Numbered from the stretch's first letter, positions 11,776 through 23,079 are shown. The stretch: DNA of 64,000 nt from Pohlia nutans (GCA_022496805.1 CM040089.1:932501-996500); one strand, 5' to 3'. Notes: generated by a model not told the origin, from the letters alone. A program made the numbers and translations.

Positions 11776-11972
11776 GAATGTCCTCCTACGAGCTGGGAGG
11801 GAAAATAATGGAATAGAACGCCCTCCCACAGTCTTGGGGGACATTCCTCAGGGTTTACGTAGCAGGGAGCCCTCGCCAAAGGAGTTTCCACATAGGGAAA
11901 CCTGTCTCGGGCTCTTGCCCTCGCCCTCGAGGGTTTCCCTACGTGAAACCCCTTTGGCGAGGGCTCCCTGCT
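11776..11972. repeat. Two adjacent foldback (hairpin) segments
   Basis: The first hairpin (about 11776-11851) pairs ggaatgtcctcc...tgggaggg with ccctccca...ggacattcc around an ~18-nt AT-rich loop. The second (11861-11972) pairs agcagggagccctcgccaaa with tttggcgagggctccctgct, continuing to ~41-nt arms with about three mismatches and a GC-rich loop. A diverged half copy of the second occurs at 12588-12650. This may be a foldback transposon or a hairpin-RNA locus. Confidence 0.8.
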
Positions 11973-11989
11973 ATACATAAATTAGCTAT

Positions 11990-12721
11990 AGAAGGACATT
12001 TTGAGGTGTCTCTATATTGTGCTCATATTCACAGGTTCCCTCACACTCTCTAAAAAAACAAAATGAAATACAAGCACTTTTAAGAATCAATTGCAAATTT
12101 AGTGATGGGGTGCGGATGCTCTAAGGGCATTCTAAGTTTAAACCTCTATTTTCACACTTCAAAGTACATATTCATTTATACTTCAATTTCAAGTGACCCA
12201 ATCACACTTTGTATATGTGTATTATATATAGTGATTGTATTGTATATATGTGTATTGTATATTGTATATAGTGAAATTTTGTACGTTTGAAGAAAGTATA
12301 GTCATATTTTACCTATAAAGTGCCAAAATTGAATGTACATTACATAAAAAAATGTAGTGCAAAATTTAGAGGGGGGTGTGCATGTTCCCACCTCCACCCC
12401 CCTATAAATAATAAAGAAATGCATTGCACATGGCTATGTGCACGTTTAACAAGTGTTTCTTTCTAAATTCAAAAATGTCCTTTTAGGGTTAATTTGGACC
12501 TCAATATATCAATGTTGGAGGTGGATATTGATACAACTCTAGAAGCTATATAGGTATAAAAATCCACACCAAAAACTGCTTTTAACGTAGAGAAACCTGT
12601 CTCGGGCTCGAGCTCTTGCCCTCGCCCCCAAAGGCTCCCTGCTATACATTTTCACCGCTAATATTGTATTTGCCTCTTTCCGCTAAATATTGTATTTGCC
12701 AATACCCCACGAGGCCGAATT
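11990..12721. other. AT-rich non-coding DNA with short repeats
   Basis: Contains a (TA/TG) purine-pyrimidine run at ~12205-12270, a MITE-like end near 12105 (ggggtgcggatgctct) and, at 12588-12720, a diverged copy of the hairpin and tandem repeat found at 11628-11972. No gene seen. Confidence 0.5.
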
Positions 12722-12885
12722 TGAACTGCAGACATCATAGTGCAAGAGTGCGGAGTGCAGTGGCAAATTTTGAAATATTCTATAGAATATTTTAAGAATA
12801 TTCTTGGTATATCAATAATGTTCCAATAAATATTCCAAGATTTGTACTCGCATTCTACACTCTACGCATTGATGTCTGCAGTTCA
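12722..12885. mobile_element. Small MITE with TGAACTGCAGACATCA inverted ends
   Basis: The terminal inverted repeat TGAACTGCAGACATCA occurs at 12722-12737 and, inverted, at 12870-12885. Its weaker inner extension contains gtgcaagagtgcgg on one side and ctcgcattctacactc on the other. It is non-coding, 164 bp. A second, more decayed right end follows at ~12965-12985. The target-site duplication is not clear. Confidence 0.75.
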
Positions 12886-13004
12886 GATTAGAATAGTCAT
12901 AAAATATTCCAATAAATATGACAAGATTCGCACTTGCACTCTACACTCTTAGACACTCTTAGACTTTGATGTTTGCAATTTAGGCTAAACAACCTTACTC
13001 GATT

Positions 13005-13165
13005 CAAGCTCCACCTATGCAGGCAGCAAAGAGAGTGCATCCTCCTTCGATGCCTAGGTCCTCTAATTTTACGGATCTCAAATAAGACCTAAGATTTCGC
13101 AGGAATGAGATCCTTTACATTGTGTTGCAGAGTCCTTCAATTTTACAAATCTCAAATGAGACCTG
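13005..13165. repeat. Dispersed repeat, paired with 55290-55465
   Basis: Matches 55290-55465 in the same orientation at roughly 80 percent by eye. Shared blocks include caagctccacct, ggtcctctaattttacgg, ggaatgagatcctttac and aatctcaaatgagacctgg. Non-coding in both places. The second copy lies just upstream of TRAPPC5. Confidence 0.8.
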
Positions 13166-14811
13166 GTAAAAATGTTTTTAATTAGAAAAATGTTTTCATT
13201 TACAACTTTCTTCTTGTTTAATTATAATGTCAATCAAACTTATTTTTTTAAATTATCCATCTTTGATGCATTAAATTTGATTTGTAATAACAATATAAAT
13301 AACTTGTTTGCAGCAAAAAAATGATATTTTAATGGTTTTAACCCTTCCCACACTGATTTGGAATAAAATTTTCATGTTTCACTAAATCACCATATGTACA
13401 TGTGTTTTAAGAAACAAACCCTTAGTATGAGTTTCTTGATCTTGCACATTTTTCGATTCTTAAGTTTTCGAGGCTTATTAAATATCATGGAATGGAAGGA
13501 TTCTAATTTTTTAAAATAACTTTGTAACCTTCAAAATCTCGTACATCCATCAATTACGAAAAATTAAGTAGAATTTTTCAAAGTTCATTTTCTCAAAAAA
13601 TCCATCACTTTGGACTACTTTTTCACTCATCCGTACCATGAGAATGCCGATAACTCTTCAATTCCATTGGTTACTTTTGAAAACTTTTGGTGTTGGAATT
13701 GGGTTGTTTCAATGTCTCTCAAGGTCTCAAAACAAAAGGAGTTGCTATTGGATGCAGTTGCCTTATTTGCCCAAATAATGTATTACACAAGTTAAACAAA
13801 TAAATTACACAAGTCAAAAAAATAATGTATTTTCTTCAACAATCCCATTCAGCACTATTTTCTAGTACCCAGCGTAATTTCCAACAACCCCACCAGATGA
13901 GTACTGTAGTACTATAGCAATTTCGTCCAAAAATAATTCTAGAAAGAAAAAACAAAAAAAACTGAAAAATTGGTCTGGAATGACCTTAAACTACCAGATG
14001 ATGGAGAGGGGTACCCTTAAGGTGTTGACGGGTACCCAAGGGGTTGGCGGTTCGATTCCGGCCGTGAAATCACCGCTCTACCGGATGGAAAAATCCCGGC
14101 GATGGGTCGCCAAAAGCAACTCGTCAGCTTTGCTGCAGTTGCAAAACAATTCCTGCTTGATGAATTTTCAATAATTCCAAAACTTGGGATGAACCTTACT
14201 TTTCAATTTTAATTAATTATTCGTTTAACCCCTAAACGCCCACACAGACACATTGTGTCCAAAAATAATTTTGTTACTTTAGTAACTTATTTGGATCCCA
14301 TAATTTTAACTCAATGTTAACTAAAGAATTGTAAATGTTCACCATGAGAACACAAAAATCTTTCAAGATGTGCAATTACATTGATTAATCCGCCGAGAAA
14401 AAATTAAAACTTCAACACATGTAAACTTGGGACATGGTGGTTAGGGAGATTGATGACTTGAATACCGGCCCTTTCCGGTTTTTGCGTACTATCAGCAACA
14501 TTGTGAGATCCACACCTTGCAAAAGCCTTGCGGAGGCTTTGATCTTTCTTCCACTAAACACTGATGGATGTTTACCACGGGAAGAACTACGTTTGTGATG
14601 TGTATGTTGAATTCGTGGATGAGCACAGCTTCCGCTGTGACAAGTGCAACTTCGACAACTACCCCAAGTGGCCTCAAACTGTACTTCTTGTACCGAAACC
14701 CACACAATCCCTCCATCCTCGATCAAATCAATTATGCATCGTCAAGGGAGTTTTTTGTGCTCTAAACGCTCAAGGATTTTAGCACGGTTTGGAGTTTTTA
14801 TAAAGAAGCTA
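13166..14811. other. Intergenic, with a tRNA-like B-box and one isolated TTAA-CCCCTAAA end
   Basis: No gene is seen. GGTTCGATTCC at 14049-14059 matches the Pol III B-box exactly and sits in a GC-rich patch (~14020-14120), so a tRNA-derived SINE relic is possible; no convincing A-box was found. TTAA CCCCTAAACGCC at 14225 is an isolated end of a TTAA-type element. The open frame at 14412-14726 (-) is unrecognised. Confidence 0.4.
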
Positions 14812-15557
14812 CACTACTAGGAAAACAGTCAAAATATGACTGGGTTTTATGACTAAAATCGGGCATAAATGGACCATATGACTAATACCAATTTCAGTCA
14901 GCAACCCAGTCATAGCGGACAACGATTTTTACTAAAAATACTCTAGTCATATCTGCGGTCATACGTTCGCTGTGGCGTGTTCCCAAACTTTTTTTTGGGA
15001 CCTCGATTATGAGCAGCCCGATAAATGTGACTATTTTTAGTCATATATATGACTAGGAATAGTCAGAAAAATCTGACTACATTTAGTCATAGATGTCAAC
15101 CTAATCACTAAAATGGCATAATTTTGTGACGTCATAATATGACTATCATTGGTTGCAAAATATGGTAATGATGACTAGATTTAGTCATCATTTCGGTTTA
15201 GATATTCGTGAAGGCTCGTCAGTCATTCACATCTGTATGACTAGTTGTAGTCAGAATTTTAGATACATTCAAGTTTACGCCCAACGATATGACTGAATAA
15301 AAGCTTTATTTTTGAACAAAATTGCTCAGAAACTGACTATGTATAGTCATTGCTTTCAAACACGTGACTACAGGTAATGACTTTATATAGTCATTTTGGT
15401 TCACATATCATAGTCATGAGATCCAAAAAGTTAAGGAGACTAAGTGACTAAATATAGTCCGCTGATAGAAATCAATGACTACAATCAGGGACAATGTCTA
15501 ATATCCATACTGTTCTAACCGCATTGAACAGTGCCCTATTTTAGCCAACGCAATTGC

Positions 15558-16215
15558 TCATGGATGCTTTAAAAATTGGGTGGGCCACAATATATAGCTA
15601 TCTACTACTTGTCCCATCTTCGTGATAGAAGGGTCGTCCAATTCTACACTGGAATAGAAAAGGTAGTCATCGTTGTTGCACTTCTGCACCTCCACGGAGA
15701 CACACCCTTCTGGAATTGTGACCCCATGCAATCTGGCTCCTTCGAAGTTAATCACCTTCCCAATACCAACCGCCTGTTCTTCCCCGTCTGCAACACCTAT
15801 GATTTCCACAACATCGCCTTTGCTAAATTTCGAAGGCGATGAGCCTTCGTCCATTGGTCCACTTGTCTGCAATTCCACGAACACTTGTAAATAATGGAAT
15901 GAGGACTGCCACGAAAACTAAGCATGTAGTTCAAGAAAGAACCAAGTGGGTAGTGCTTCGGCTTTCCTTACCTTTGATGTGCTCTTGTCCTGATGAGCCC
16001 CACTTTGTTTTCCTTACTATCTTTTGCCACGACAACAAGATTCCTTGATTTCTTTTGTTTCCCACCCTTTCCCCGTGTCTTCCTCTCCTGAGCTACGGGG
16101 GATCCCTTCTCTGTCCTCATCTGCTCCCGCTCATTAGGGGACCCTTTCTCTCTCCTCTTGTAAATGCTGGCGGTACCCTTCTCTATTCGGGGTATCTTCT
16201 GCTCACCCCCGTTGA
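15558..16215 (-). pseudogene. CACTA accessory protein fragment with TNP1/En-Spm-like domain
   Basis: On the minus strand a Lys/Arg-rich open stretch (~16215 to 15973; includes KRREKGSPNERE and GKGGKQKKSRN) ends at a good donor (CAAAG|GTAAGG). A second open stretch, 15884-15558, contains SKGDVVEIIGVADGEE, GVTIPEGCVSVEVQK and ends near MGQVVDSYILWPTQFL. That last part matches the pattern of the TNP1/EN/SPM-like domain (a short barrel ending in a Trp-Pro motif). In active elements such proteins bind subterminal repeats. No start codon is obvious, so I call it a fragment. Confidence 0.6.
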
Positions 16216-16599
16216 TTTCAAGCTTCTATACCTCAGTAATCCTCTTCCTCTTCTCACCAGCTGGACGATGCTTTGGGGGGTGATAGCAAGGCAGTGTCCA
16301 CCTCGACTTCCTTCCTTTTGCTAACTTCTTCCATCTGCACATCGTCTCTTCCTTCAGACTCCTGTTTACCCCAGTATAAACAACCATAGTCAGTTATGAA
16401 AACATGTAGAGTTAAAGGGAACTTCTTGACTAATTCTAGTCAGCAATGTAAAAAACGTGACTAACTTTAGTCATAAATTCCATAAGCATGACTAGCACAA
16501 GGCATTTCGACCCTAAACCCTAAACTCTAAAACCACCCTCGCAGCTGCTGTCGACGGGGCCGCTGTCTTTGCAGCTATCAATTTCTCCGCCACCTCCGC

Positions 16600-16878
16600 C
16601 TACACGTCGCTTTCTCCGCTGTCACTGACTGCTTCCTCCTTGTTGTCTTCCTCTGCATCAGGCTCCTCCGCCGTAGACGACAACGCGCTTTTGAGATCTA
16701 ACTTCGGTGAGGACTTCGCCGCCTTTGCCTCCGCTTCGGATTCTTCGCTGCTGCTGCTTTCCTGCTCCTCATTAGACTCTTCCTCCTTCGACTCTTCCCC
16801 CTGAGACTCTTCTTCATCCGATTCTTCCTCCTTCGACGGCTCGCTTTCCAGCACCGTGGGCTTCTTCGATTTTGCCAT
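16600..16878 (-). CDS. Acidic Ser/Glu-rich open frame inside the CACTA element
   Basis: 92 residues from ATG 16878. MAKSKKPTVLESEPSKEEE opens a run of Glu/Ser/Asp with few other residues, then SSPKLDLKSALSSTAEEP and a second acidic run before the stop. The GC-rich upstream leader (gccgccgccgccgccacg at ~17114) looks like a host 5' UTR. The composition resembles N-termini of plant GeBP-like or nucleolar acidic proteins, but no domain is recognisable. It may be a captured 5' gene end. Confidence 0.4.
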   Translation of the reverse strand: MAKSKKPTVLESEPSKEEESDEEESQGEESKEEESNEEQESSSSEESEAEAKAAKSSPKLDLKSALSSTAEEPDAEEDNKEEAVSDSGESDV

Positions 16879-17260
16879 GGCGACAGAGCTTCCAAGTGCG
16901 ACGACGAGATGCAAGTGAATTTTGAGCAATGGTCTCTATTTTTCAAATTCCAGCAAGGATAAGGTCAATCTAAGTACAACAATCCTATGCAATGATGATT
17001 GAAGAGGTTGGCTGAGGGAGTGGGGAAGTGGAGCTGTGGAGTGAAAGTGAAATTCAAACCACTTAGGGTTTCGTTAGCAATGGGTGGCGGCTGTGTTTAG
17101 AGTGCGGAATTATCGCCGCCGCCGCCGCCACGTGTTTGTAGCCAGTGCAGTGCTATTAATAGTTCAATGTTATCCATCAATGACTAGATTTAGTCACCGA
17201 GTCTGCTTCGTTGACTATTCGTAGTCAGGAGTTCTACATCCATGACTAGATGTACGCACG

Positions 17261-17502
17261 TCATTGACGATTTTGAAATAGTGCTTGAGTTAGTATACTT
17301 AGCTCTTCCTCAAACGATGCCCTATAAAGCAACGCGTCAAGGCGCTCAAACACATGAGGAATCTGAAGTATTTCTAGAATGAAGCGATCTGCTGGACCGA
17401 ACAAAGCTGAGTCGCCCTTATACTCTTGAAACTTGGACACTTCTTCCTCTGTCAGTGACATCTTTACTAAAAGCTGTAAGGTCTCATGGCTCAGACCCTC
17501 GC
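17261..17502 (-). pseudogene. Formin FH2-domain exon captured in the CACTA element
   Basis: From a good acceptor (TTTGCAG|GCGAGG at 17502) the frame reads EGLSHETLQLLVKM, then LTEEEVSKFQEYKGD, LFGPADRFILEILQIPHVFERLDALLYRASFEEE. This is the helix order of the formin FH2 core (the E-G-L-x-L-L-x-L-V-K-M, K-x-Y-x-G-D and A-D-R-F motifs). FH2 domains nucleate actin filaments and are hundreds of residues long; only ~70 residues are present here and the frame then enters TGACTA subterminal repeats. It is therefore a transduplicated fragment. Expression as part of a chimeric transcript is possible but not shown. Confidence 0.75.
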
Positions 17503-17933
17503 CTGCAAATTATGAACGAGTGCAGTATTTCTCACTCTTCGTGAATTTGCCATCCACAACTTGCAAAGAGTTCATATCCAATTGTATCGATCGTATTGTA
17601 CAGAACCTAATTTAGATGAGGGCATCACCAAAACAAGAGAGGAACATTGCATGTAATCCTTCAAGATTACAGAGAGTATGCACCCAAGCAATATAATTCT
17701 TACATAGTAATATAAGATAAACTAAGCACTACGTCTGGTCATCATTTTAGAAATAAGGACTAGCTATTAGCACGAGAGAGACGGAACAATCAGGAAAGAG
17801 AATAAAATGACTAAGTATAGTCACCATTCTGGAAAAGCTGACTAACAGAGCTACACATGAGGTTGTATTCTAACAGTTTAGGAAAAATAACGGACTCGAA
17901 GTGATGTGTATACTGCATGCGGTATGCAAGTGA

Positions 17934-18698
17934 AATGAGTCAACGAGAAGAGGCCTGAAAAGAATTCCGAAGACAAAGCAGGAGAAGACTTCTAGATTAT
18001 CCCATGGATATACGAAAGAATCTTTCAATACATGGTTCAAAAATGCTGCATGTGAAGACGTTGCGATGGGGAATGATGTCTCTGGGGATATACTCGCACT
18101 GTTACTGCCTCCTAGACAAGAAGCAAAGGGATACAAGGCGATGTATGCATACGGCAATCATATACGAGTACGCGAAGCAGAAGGAGATATGTCGACATAT
18201 GACAATGGAGTTGCGGCTACGTTTCTGCAATCTTGTCGCGCTAGTTCTAGTGATAGGAACATGAGGACAACAAATTTGGAGTATGTGGGGTGGGTGGACG
18301 AAATTATCAGCGTAGACTGCGGGAAATTTGAAATGGTGGTGTTGTATTGCACATGGGCCCAAGCAAACAAGAGGGGAGCTCGGGCTACAATGAAATGTGA
18401 CGAATATGGATTCACATTGTTCAGATTTGATCGATTGATTCCATATTCAGCGGACTTCTTTGCATTTCCTCTTCACGTACAACAAGTTTTTTATATAGAC
18501 GATGAGGACAACAGTGGATGGAAGATTGTGTTACGACAACAGCCGCGTGGCGCAAAAGTCGAGTCAAGTGATGGCGGAAGACATGATCTGCAGAGTGTGC
18601 AGTTAGGTAGAGATGAGGAGCATGTAGGCCTACGGCCTGAATACACTACGGTGGAAAGGGAACTGGACACTCCTGATTTGAGAAATGTAGGAGACTAA
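17934..18698 (+). pseudogene. tnp2 transposase C-terminal fragment (DUF4216)
   Basis: Open from 17934; the first ATG is at 18066 and the stop at 18696-18698. FNTWFKN, GDILALLLPPRQEAKGYKAM and STYDNGVAATF precede a DUF4216-type block: EYVGWVDEIISVDCGKF, VVLYCTWAQ, DEYGFTLFRFDRL, FFAFPLHVQQVFYIDD and GWKIVLRQQPR. In plant CACTA elements this domain follows the DDE transposase (Transposase_21). The catalytic part is absent upstream, where TGACTA repeats and captured exons lie, so this is a relic that cannot catalyse transposition. Confidence 0.85.
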
Positions 18699-19090
18699 CC
18701 ACAGAAGATGTAAACCAAACTTTGGTCGCTGCAGAGGAGGATCAAGAGGAGGGACATAATGTGCTATCACAATAGAAAATGAGGTCAAATGCATGGCATA
18801 GCCCATTGTATTAGTAGACCAAGTACGAAACATACTATGATATGCAGTAGCTTTGGTCTCGGTAATCTTGATGACTACACTTAGTCAGTGATTCTACATG
18901 CACGACTAATATGAGTCACTCGCTCGACATTACTGTTTATAGTGTCTAAGAGTATTTTTTGAACTGCAGCAAATGGCCAATTCCACATTGCTAATTCTAC
19001 ATTGCCATGGTATACAAAAGAATTTGCCCTATAAATATCTTCAACATCACTGATTGACGCTAGAACATGCATGCGCACTACCCTTGTGGG

Positions 19091-19345
19091 GTGCACTGTA
19101 CTAAACATGTACGAGTATACGTGAGTGCACAAAAGGGGTATTAATTTGAACATTGCCGTATTGCGTATACATACAATAAACACATTTAGAACTGAAAATA
19201 TTCACGTATACTTACACTAAACATATATTTAAAACAAAATACATCTGTATATAAAGGTATTTAGACATATAACCTCTTGTATACGAGGGGGTTTTTAGAA
19301 GGGGTCATAAACGCACGTGATTCTCAAACATAATGTACAGTGCAC
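19091..19345. mobile_element. MITE with TGCACTGTA ends, nested in the CACTA element
   Basis: The inverted ends gtgcactgta (19091) and tacagtgcac (to 19345) enclose DNA that matches 33321-33573 in inverted orientation. Shared blocks include gtgcacaaaaggggtatt, aacatatatttaaaacaaa and cacgtgattctca. Non-coding. It is nested inside the CACTA unit, so it either moved into it or was carried along. Confidence 0.8.
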
Positions 19346-20219
19346 TTTCCAAGGCACTACCTCAAATTATAATTCAAGATGAATACCAAAGCAACACTAA
19401 ATCAATGATTGAGAAAAAAGTCAGCATGGACGTGAAACGGGCACAAATTGAAAGAAAAAGCTGATAAAAAAGAAGGAGAGGTAGAGTAAAGAAAAGTGGA
19501 AAGAATACATGAGGGGAAGAAGCGCTGTAGTCAAAATAAAACTATCCTAGTCAAAATGAGAAAAACAATACATCAATGCAAAATCGATAAATGACAAGTA
19601 TTTGAACAAGGTGCAAAGAGAACTGCAAGGACTGTAGACAGTAAGAAGGGTATCTGGAAAAAATATCCATGACAGATGAATTGCAAAAATGATATTAAAA
19701 TGTATGACTTCCAAAAAAATTATGGAATGAAAAAATATAAAAAACAAAAGCAAAACATGCCAGCTTGTTTCTGAATAAAAAGTTAAAAAATACAATATAT
19801 AAAATGTTAAAACCTCGAAGGAACAACATAAATTCGAAAGAAAACCCTAATCAGAAGGAAGGAAAGTCAAATTGAGTGGGTATAAATAGATCATTAAACA
19901 AAGGATATAAATTTGAATTAAAACCATGAAGGCCACACTCAAAAATCCACTAACAAATGGCTGCCCGAAACTATAGTCACATAACTACTAAATCTAGTCA
20001 TATCGCTGCCCATGCAGAAAGTTATATGGCTGCCCACGGAAGAATACGTTCCCAACTACGTTCCCATTGAGGTCCCGTGGAAATATGACTAGAATCAATG
20101 ACTAGATATGACTATGGACTGCTCTAGTCACCAAAGTAGTTACTGGTGAGTCATATCCTCCCGATAGTCATATCTAGTCATATGGCCGTAGTCATATTTC
20201 GACTGTTTTCCTAGTAGTG

Positions 20220-20745
20220 CTAGGATACCATTTCGTTTCTCTCTTTTCCATTGAGCAGGTACATGAGCTTCATCTTGCAATTTGCAAAAGCCCAAAAATG
20301 CGACAATCTCTTTAGAGTTTAGGGTGAGAAATAGTTTTATTATTGCTTTTGGGCTTTGTTGTGGAGGTGGTGCGGAGGGAGAAGGGCCAATTAGTGGATA
20401 ATTGCACCGCTGCTCCAAAATTCAGTAGCCATCTAGGGTAAACAAATTGCATCACCTAGGGTATAGTTCATTGATAGATATTGATTGATTTATTACCAGA
20501 TAGCGATATAAAAAACAATTTCAAAAGGAGTGTGATTAGAATTCATACATACTAAGTTTGCTATTGTACATGATTGTGTCTTTGTTTCTTACTAATCTTA
20601 CAAAGTTTTTGTAAGATTAGAATTCATACATAGTTTCTGATCAAAGATGTGATACAAAGTTTATTAATCTTACAAAATCTAATGTTACAAAAACTAAGCT
20701 TCTGATCAACATCTCACATCAAGCTCTAAGGAGAAATCCAATTAC
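20220..20745. other. AT-rich spacer between two large elements
   Basis: No gene seen. Short mirrored segments (ttcttactaatcttacaaag and gtttattaatcttacaaaa) near 20580-20690 suggest an old MITE. Confidence 0.4.
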
Positions 20746-21173
20746 AACACTGAATTAGGAATTTTTGCACTTGGCCATATGACAATGCACTTGTTGCCCG
20801 TCGAATAGAAATTGACCTTTTTCAATTTGCGGGGGGGTATAATTTTAGTACTCGTGGGTTTTACGGGCCGGGAATTTAGGAAGTGTTAAAGTGGGAATTT
20901 TGGGGGTTTCAACTTACTCCAATCAAGCAAATTTGGTCACACATGCATTTTAAAATGGTGCATTTGGTACTCCATTTATTCCAAACCAATGTATTAAGGG
21001 AGGTAGTCAAAATGGATACAAAGTTATGGATATTTTTCTACCAAAACATCAAGTCATTCAAATCACTCATGCATGATCAACCAAATAATACACGTTGCGC
21101 TATACTATACAGCTATTGCTGCTACGTAATACAACTCACAGTATCATGTGTCTCATACGACGTACTAAACCTA

Positions 21174-21491
21174 TTAATATACATCAAGGTCATTATGCAA
21201 ACGTTTGTTGTCCATCTCTTCCAATTGGAGTACAATATACTCTACCAAATGCGGTTTTGCTTCTGTTGGAATTTTGATCTTCGCCTCCGTCAGCTCGCCA
21301 TGCACTGGCACATTGTTCTCATGTACAAGCCCACTCCTTGTTCTTATCGGTGCATTTTCCCATGAAAATATAGCCGCGTCTTTGACAACCCATCCATGTC
21401 CCTCACCAGATGGCTCCCAAAATGCTTCCATGCAATTCGTATACCTCGCTCTACTAGACTCCCGCTCGTCTTGCATTCCCCGTCCTCTCAT
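21174..21491 (-). CDS. Unrecognised open frame in the 7.5-kb element
   Basis: About 100 residues, for example CMEAFWEPSGEGHGWVVKDA, FSWENAPIRTRSGL and PVHGELTEAKIKIPTEAK, with internal ATGs. Its amino-acid use looks protein-like, not random, but I recognise no family. It may be part of the element's own coding capacity or a captured exon. Confidence 0.35.
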   Translation of the reverse strand: MRGRGMQDERESSRARYTNCMEAFWEPSGEGHGWVVKDAAIFSWENAPIRTRSGLVHENNVPVHGELTEAKIKIPTEAKPHLVEYIVLQLEEMDNKRLHNDLDVY

Positions 21492-22161
21492 GGGCTAATA
21501 CCACACAACCTTCATCTTTGCAGCCCATTTGCCTTATCCAAACTCCAACACCTTCTCCACATAGAACGGGACACCAGCTCGCACTTCTACTTTCAAATGG
21601 TTTATCATGCCGAAATTCCATTGATTCTATTTCAAAAATTGCATTGCAAAAATGAAGTCATAGATTTAACCCTTGAGTGTCCACACTACAATTACCCGGT
21701 CAAACCTCATCAATTCTTCACATTTTAAAATATATTATATTTTCTTGGTATTTTTTTCATATAAAGTATTTTAAACCGAATTACCCTGACTGTTTTATAA
21801 TTATTTAAATGAAGAATAATCTTATTAGGGTTTTCAAAATTTTCTTTTGTAAAATTCATATTAATTATAAAAAAGCTTAGAATAGTAAGAATGTTTTTAG
21901 GGAAAATGTAAATAATAGTGATGAACAACAAGGTGTGGGTGGCATGCTTTTTGAGCTTACATAAAAAGAGAATCGATAGAAAATATTGTCTGCGGTGTAT
22001 ATTGGAATTTTAGGAGATTGAGCTTTAAAATGCTGTAAAAGACGTACTTTTAATAATTTTGAATAACGGTGAAGTAGACTACAAAGTACAAGGTAATTCC
22101 AACACTTTCTTAGTTGGGACCATTTTCGTTTGAAATTAGGAACTAAGTGAAAACTAGCGTT

Positions 22162-22730
22162 TCACTGAAAAGCAATCAAGCATGGAAGTCTTGGAAATCT
22201 GGAGAAGTTTGGTGGTCGGCCTTCTAAGAAGGCATTCTTTCCTTCCTGTCCCTCTTCTGAGTTATAAAACAGCAAGGTAGCATTCCCCGCAAATTCCTGT
22301 AGAAATCAAATTAAAAAAACACGTTGAGAAAATCTCCACTACTGGTATTTCAAATGTTTCAGTTGAAAGAAATGAGATTAGGAACTGGTGCTTGCCTGAA
22401 GTCCTGCATGGCCATCTTCGACAGCATTTAGAGACGATTTACAGAGTCGGACTGTCATGGGGCTATTTCTCAAAATTTCACGACTCCAGACAACAGTTTC
22501 CTCCTCCAGTTTCTCCAGCTGCACATTGAAACACAAACAAGTGAATAGTGAACCATTACCCTTCCCCATTCTATATATTCTACATAGAGTTGTAGCAATG
22601 GCATGAAAGGAGGACAAACCGATCTGTTTCTTACAGGAACGACTTTGTTGACTAGACCCATCTTGTCTGCCTCCTCCGCGTTGTAAAATCTTGCTAAAAA
22701 CCACATCTCGCGTGCCTTCTTCTGACCAAC
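22162..22730 (-). pseudogene. menB: 3' fragment of naphthoate (DHNA-CoA) synthase gene, three exons
   Basis: Minus-strand exons 22635-22730, 22396-22518 and 22162-22296 are each in frame and of whole-codon length. Borders: AG|GTTGGTCAG, CCT|GTAAGA, GTGCAG|CTGG, CTTCAG|GCAAGC (a GC donor) and CTACAG|GAA. They encode ~117 residues: [77 protein letters not shown] and [11 protein letters not shown]. This is the C-terminal third of MenB/NS, a crotonase-fold enzyme of phylloquinone synthesis (peroxisomal in plants). No upstream exons for the CoA-binding and oxyanion part are present. The C-terminus runs on six residues (CLIAFQ). It lies inside the 20746-28210 element, so capture with introns intact is inferred. 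Confidence 0.85.
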
Positions 22731-23079
22731 CTGAGTGTGTAATCCAAGATGGATTGAGACAACAAGTGAAGGATGTATCTTGCCCTCCATACTAGAAAAT
22801 TGACATTAAGCTACCTGCAAATATACATTCATAAATAGGACTTCAACTATTCACTAAAGTCTTATAGCTTCCGGTGTCAAGCTATGGAAACATGTCTGCT
22901 TTAGTACTGGAAAAAATCAGAGTATGAGGTTCACAAACATGGAGTAGAGCACAAAAGAGGAGTTGCTACTATAAGAATTCACACTAACTAGAAATAGACA
23001 AACTTAGTTAGCAAAAGTTTAAAATAAAATAAAATAAAAAATAAAAAATAAAAAAAGTAAAAAAATAAAAAACTGCAGC

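Larger units (their letters stand above)
14812..20219. mobile_element. Non-autonomous CACTA (En/Spm) transposon carrying gene fragments
   Basis: A 5408-bp element with inverted ends CACTACTAGGAAAACAGTC. The left end is followed by aaaatatgact and the mirrored right end by gaaatatgact. It is flanked by the 3-bp duplication CTA (14809-14811 and 20220-20222), exactly as expected for CACTA. The subterminal regions (about 14830-15500, 16430-16500, 17160-17250, 17800-17830, 18870-18920 and 19970-20200) hold dozens of TGACTA/TAGTCA motifs in both orientations, typical of transposase-binding repeats. Inside are a TNP1-like exon, a DUF4216 segment of the tnp2 transposase, an acidic Ser/Glu-rich frame and a formin FH2 exon. 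The catalytic tnp2 domain was not found and the length is short for an autonomous copy, so I infer a deletion derivative that has captured host sequence. Confidence 0.95.

Noticed and set aside
11766..11978. Arg/Pro-rich frame on the minus strand
   Set aside because: It arises from the two hairpin arms and has no other support.
22162..22730. A functional menB gene
   Set aside because: No exons for the substrate-binding N-terminal two thirds lie upstream, and the fragment is enclosed by an inverted-repeat element.
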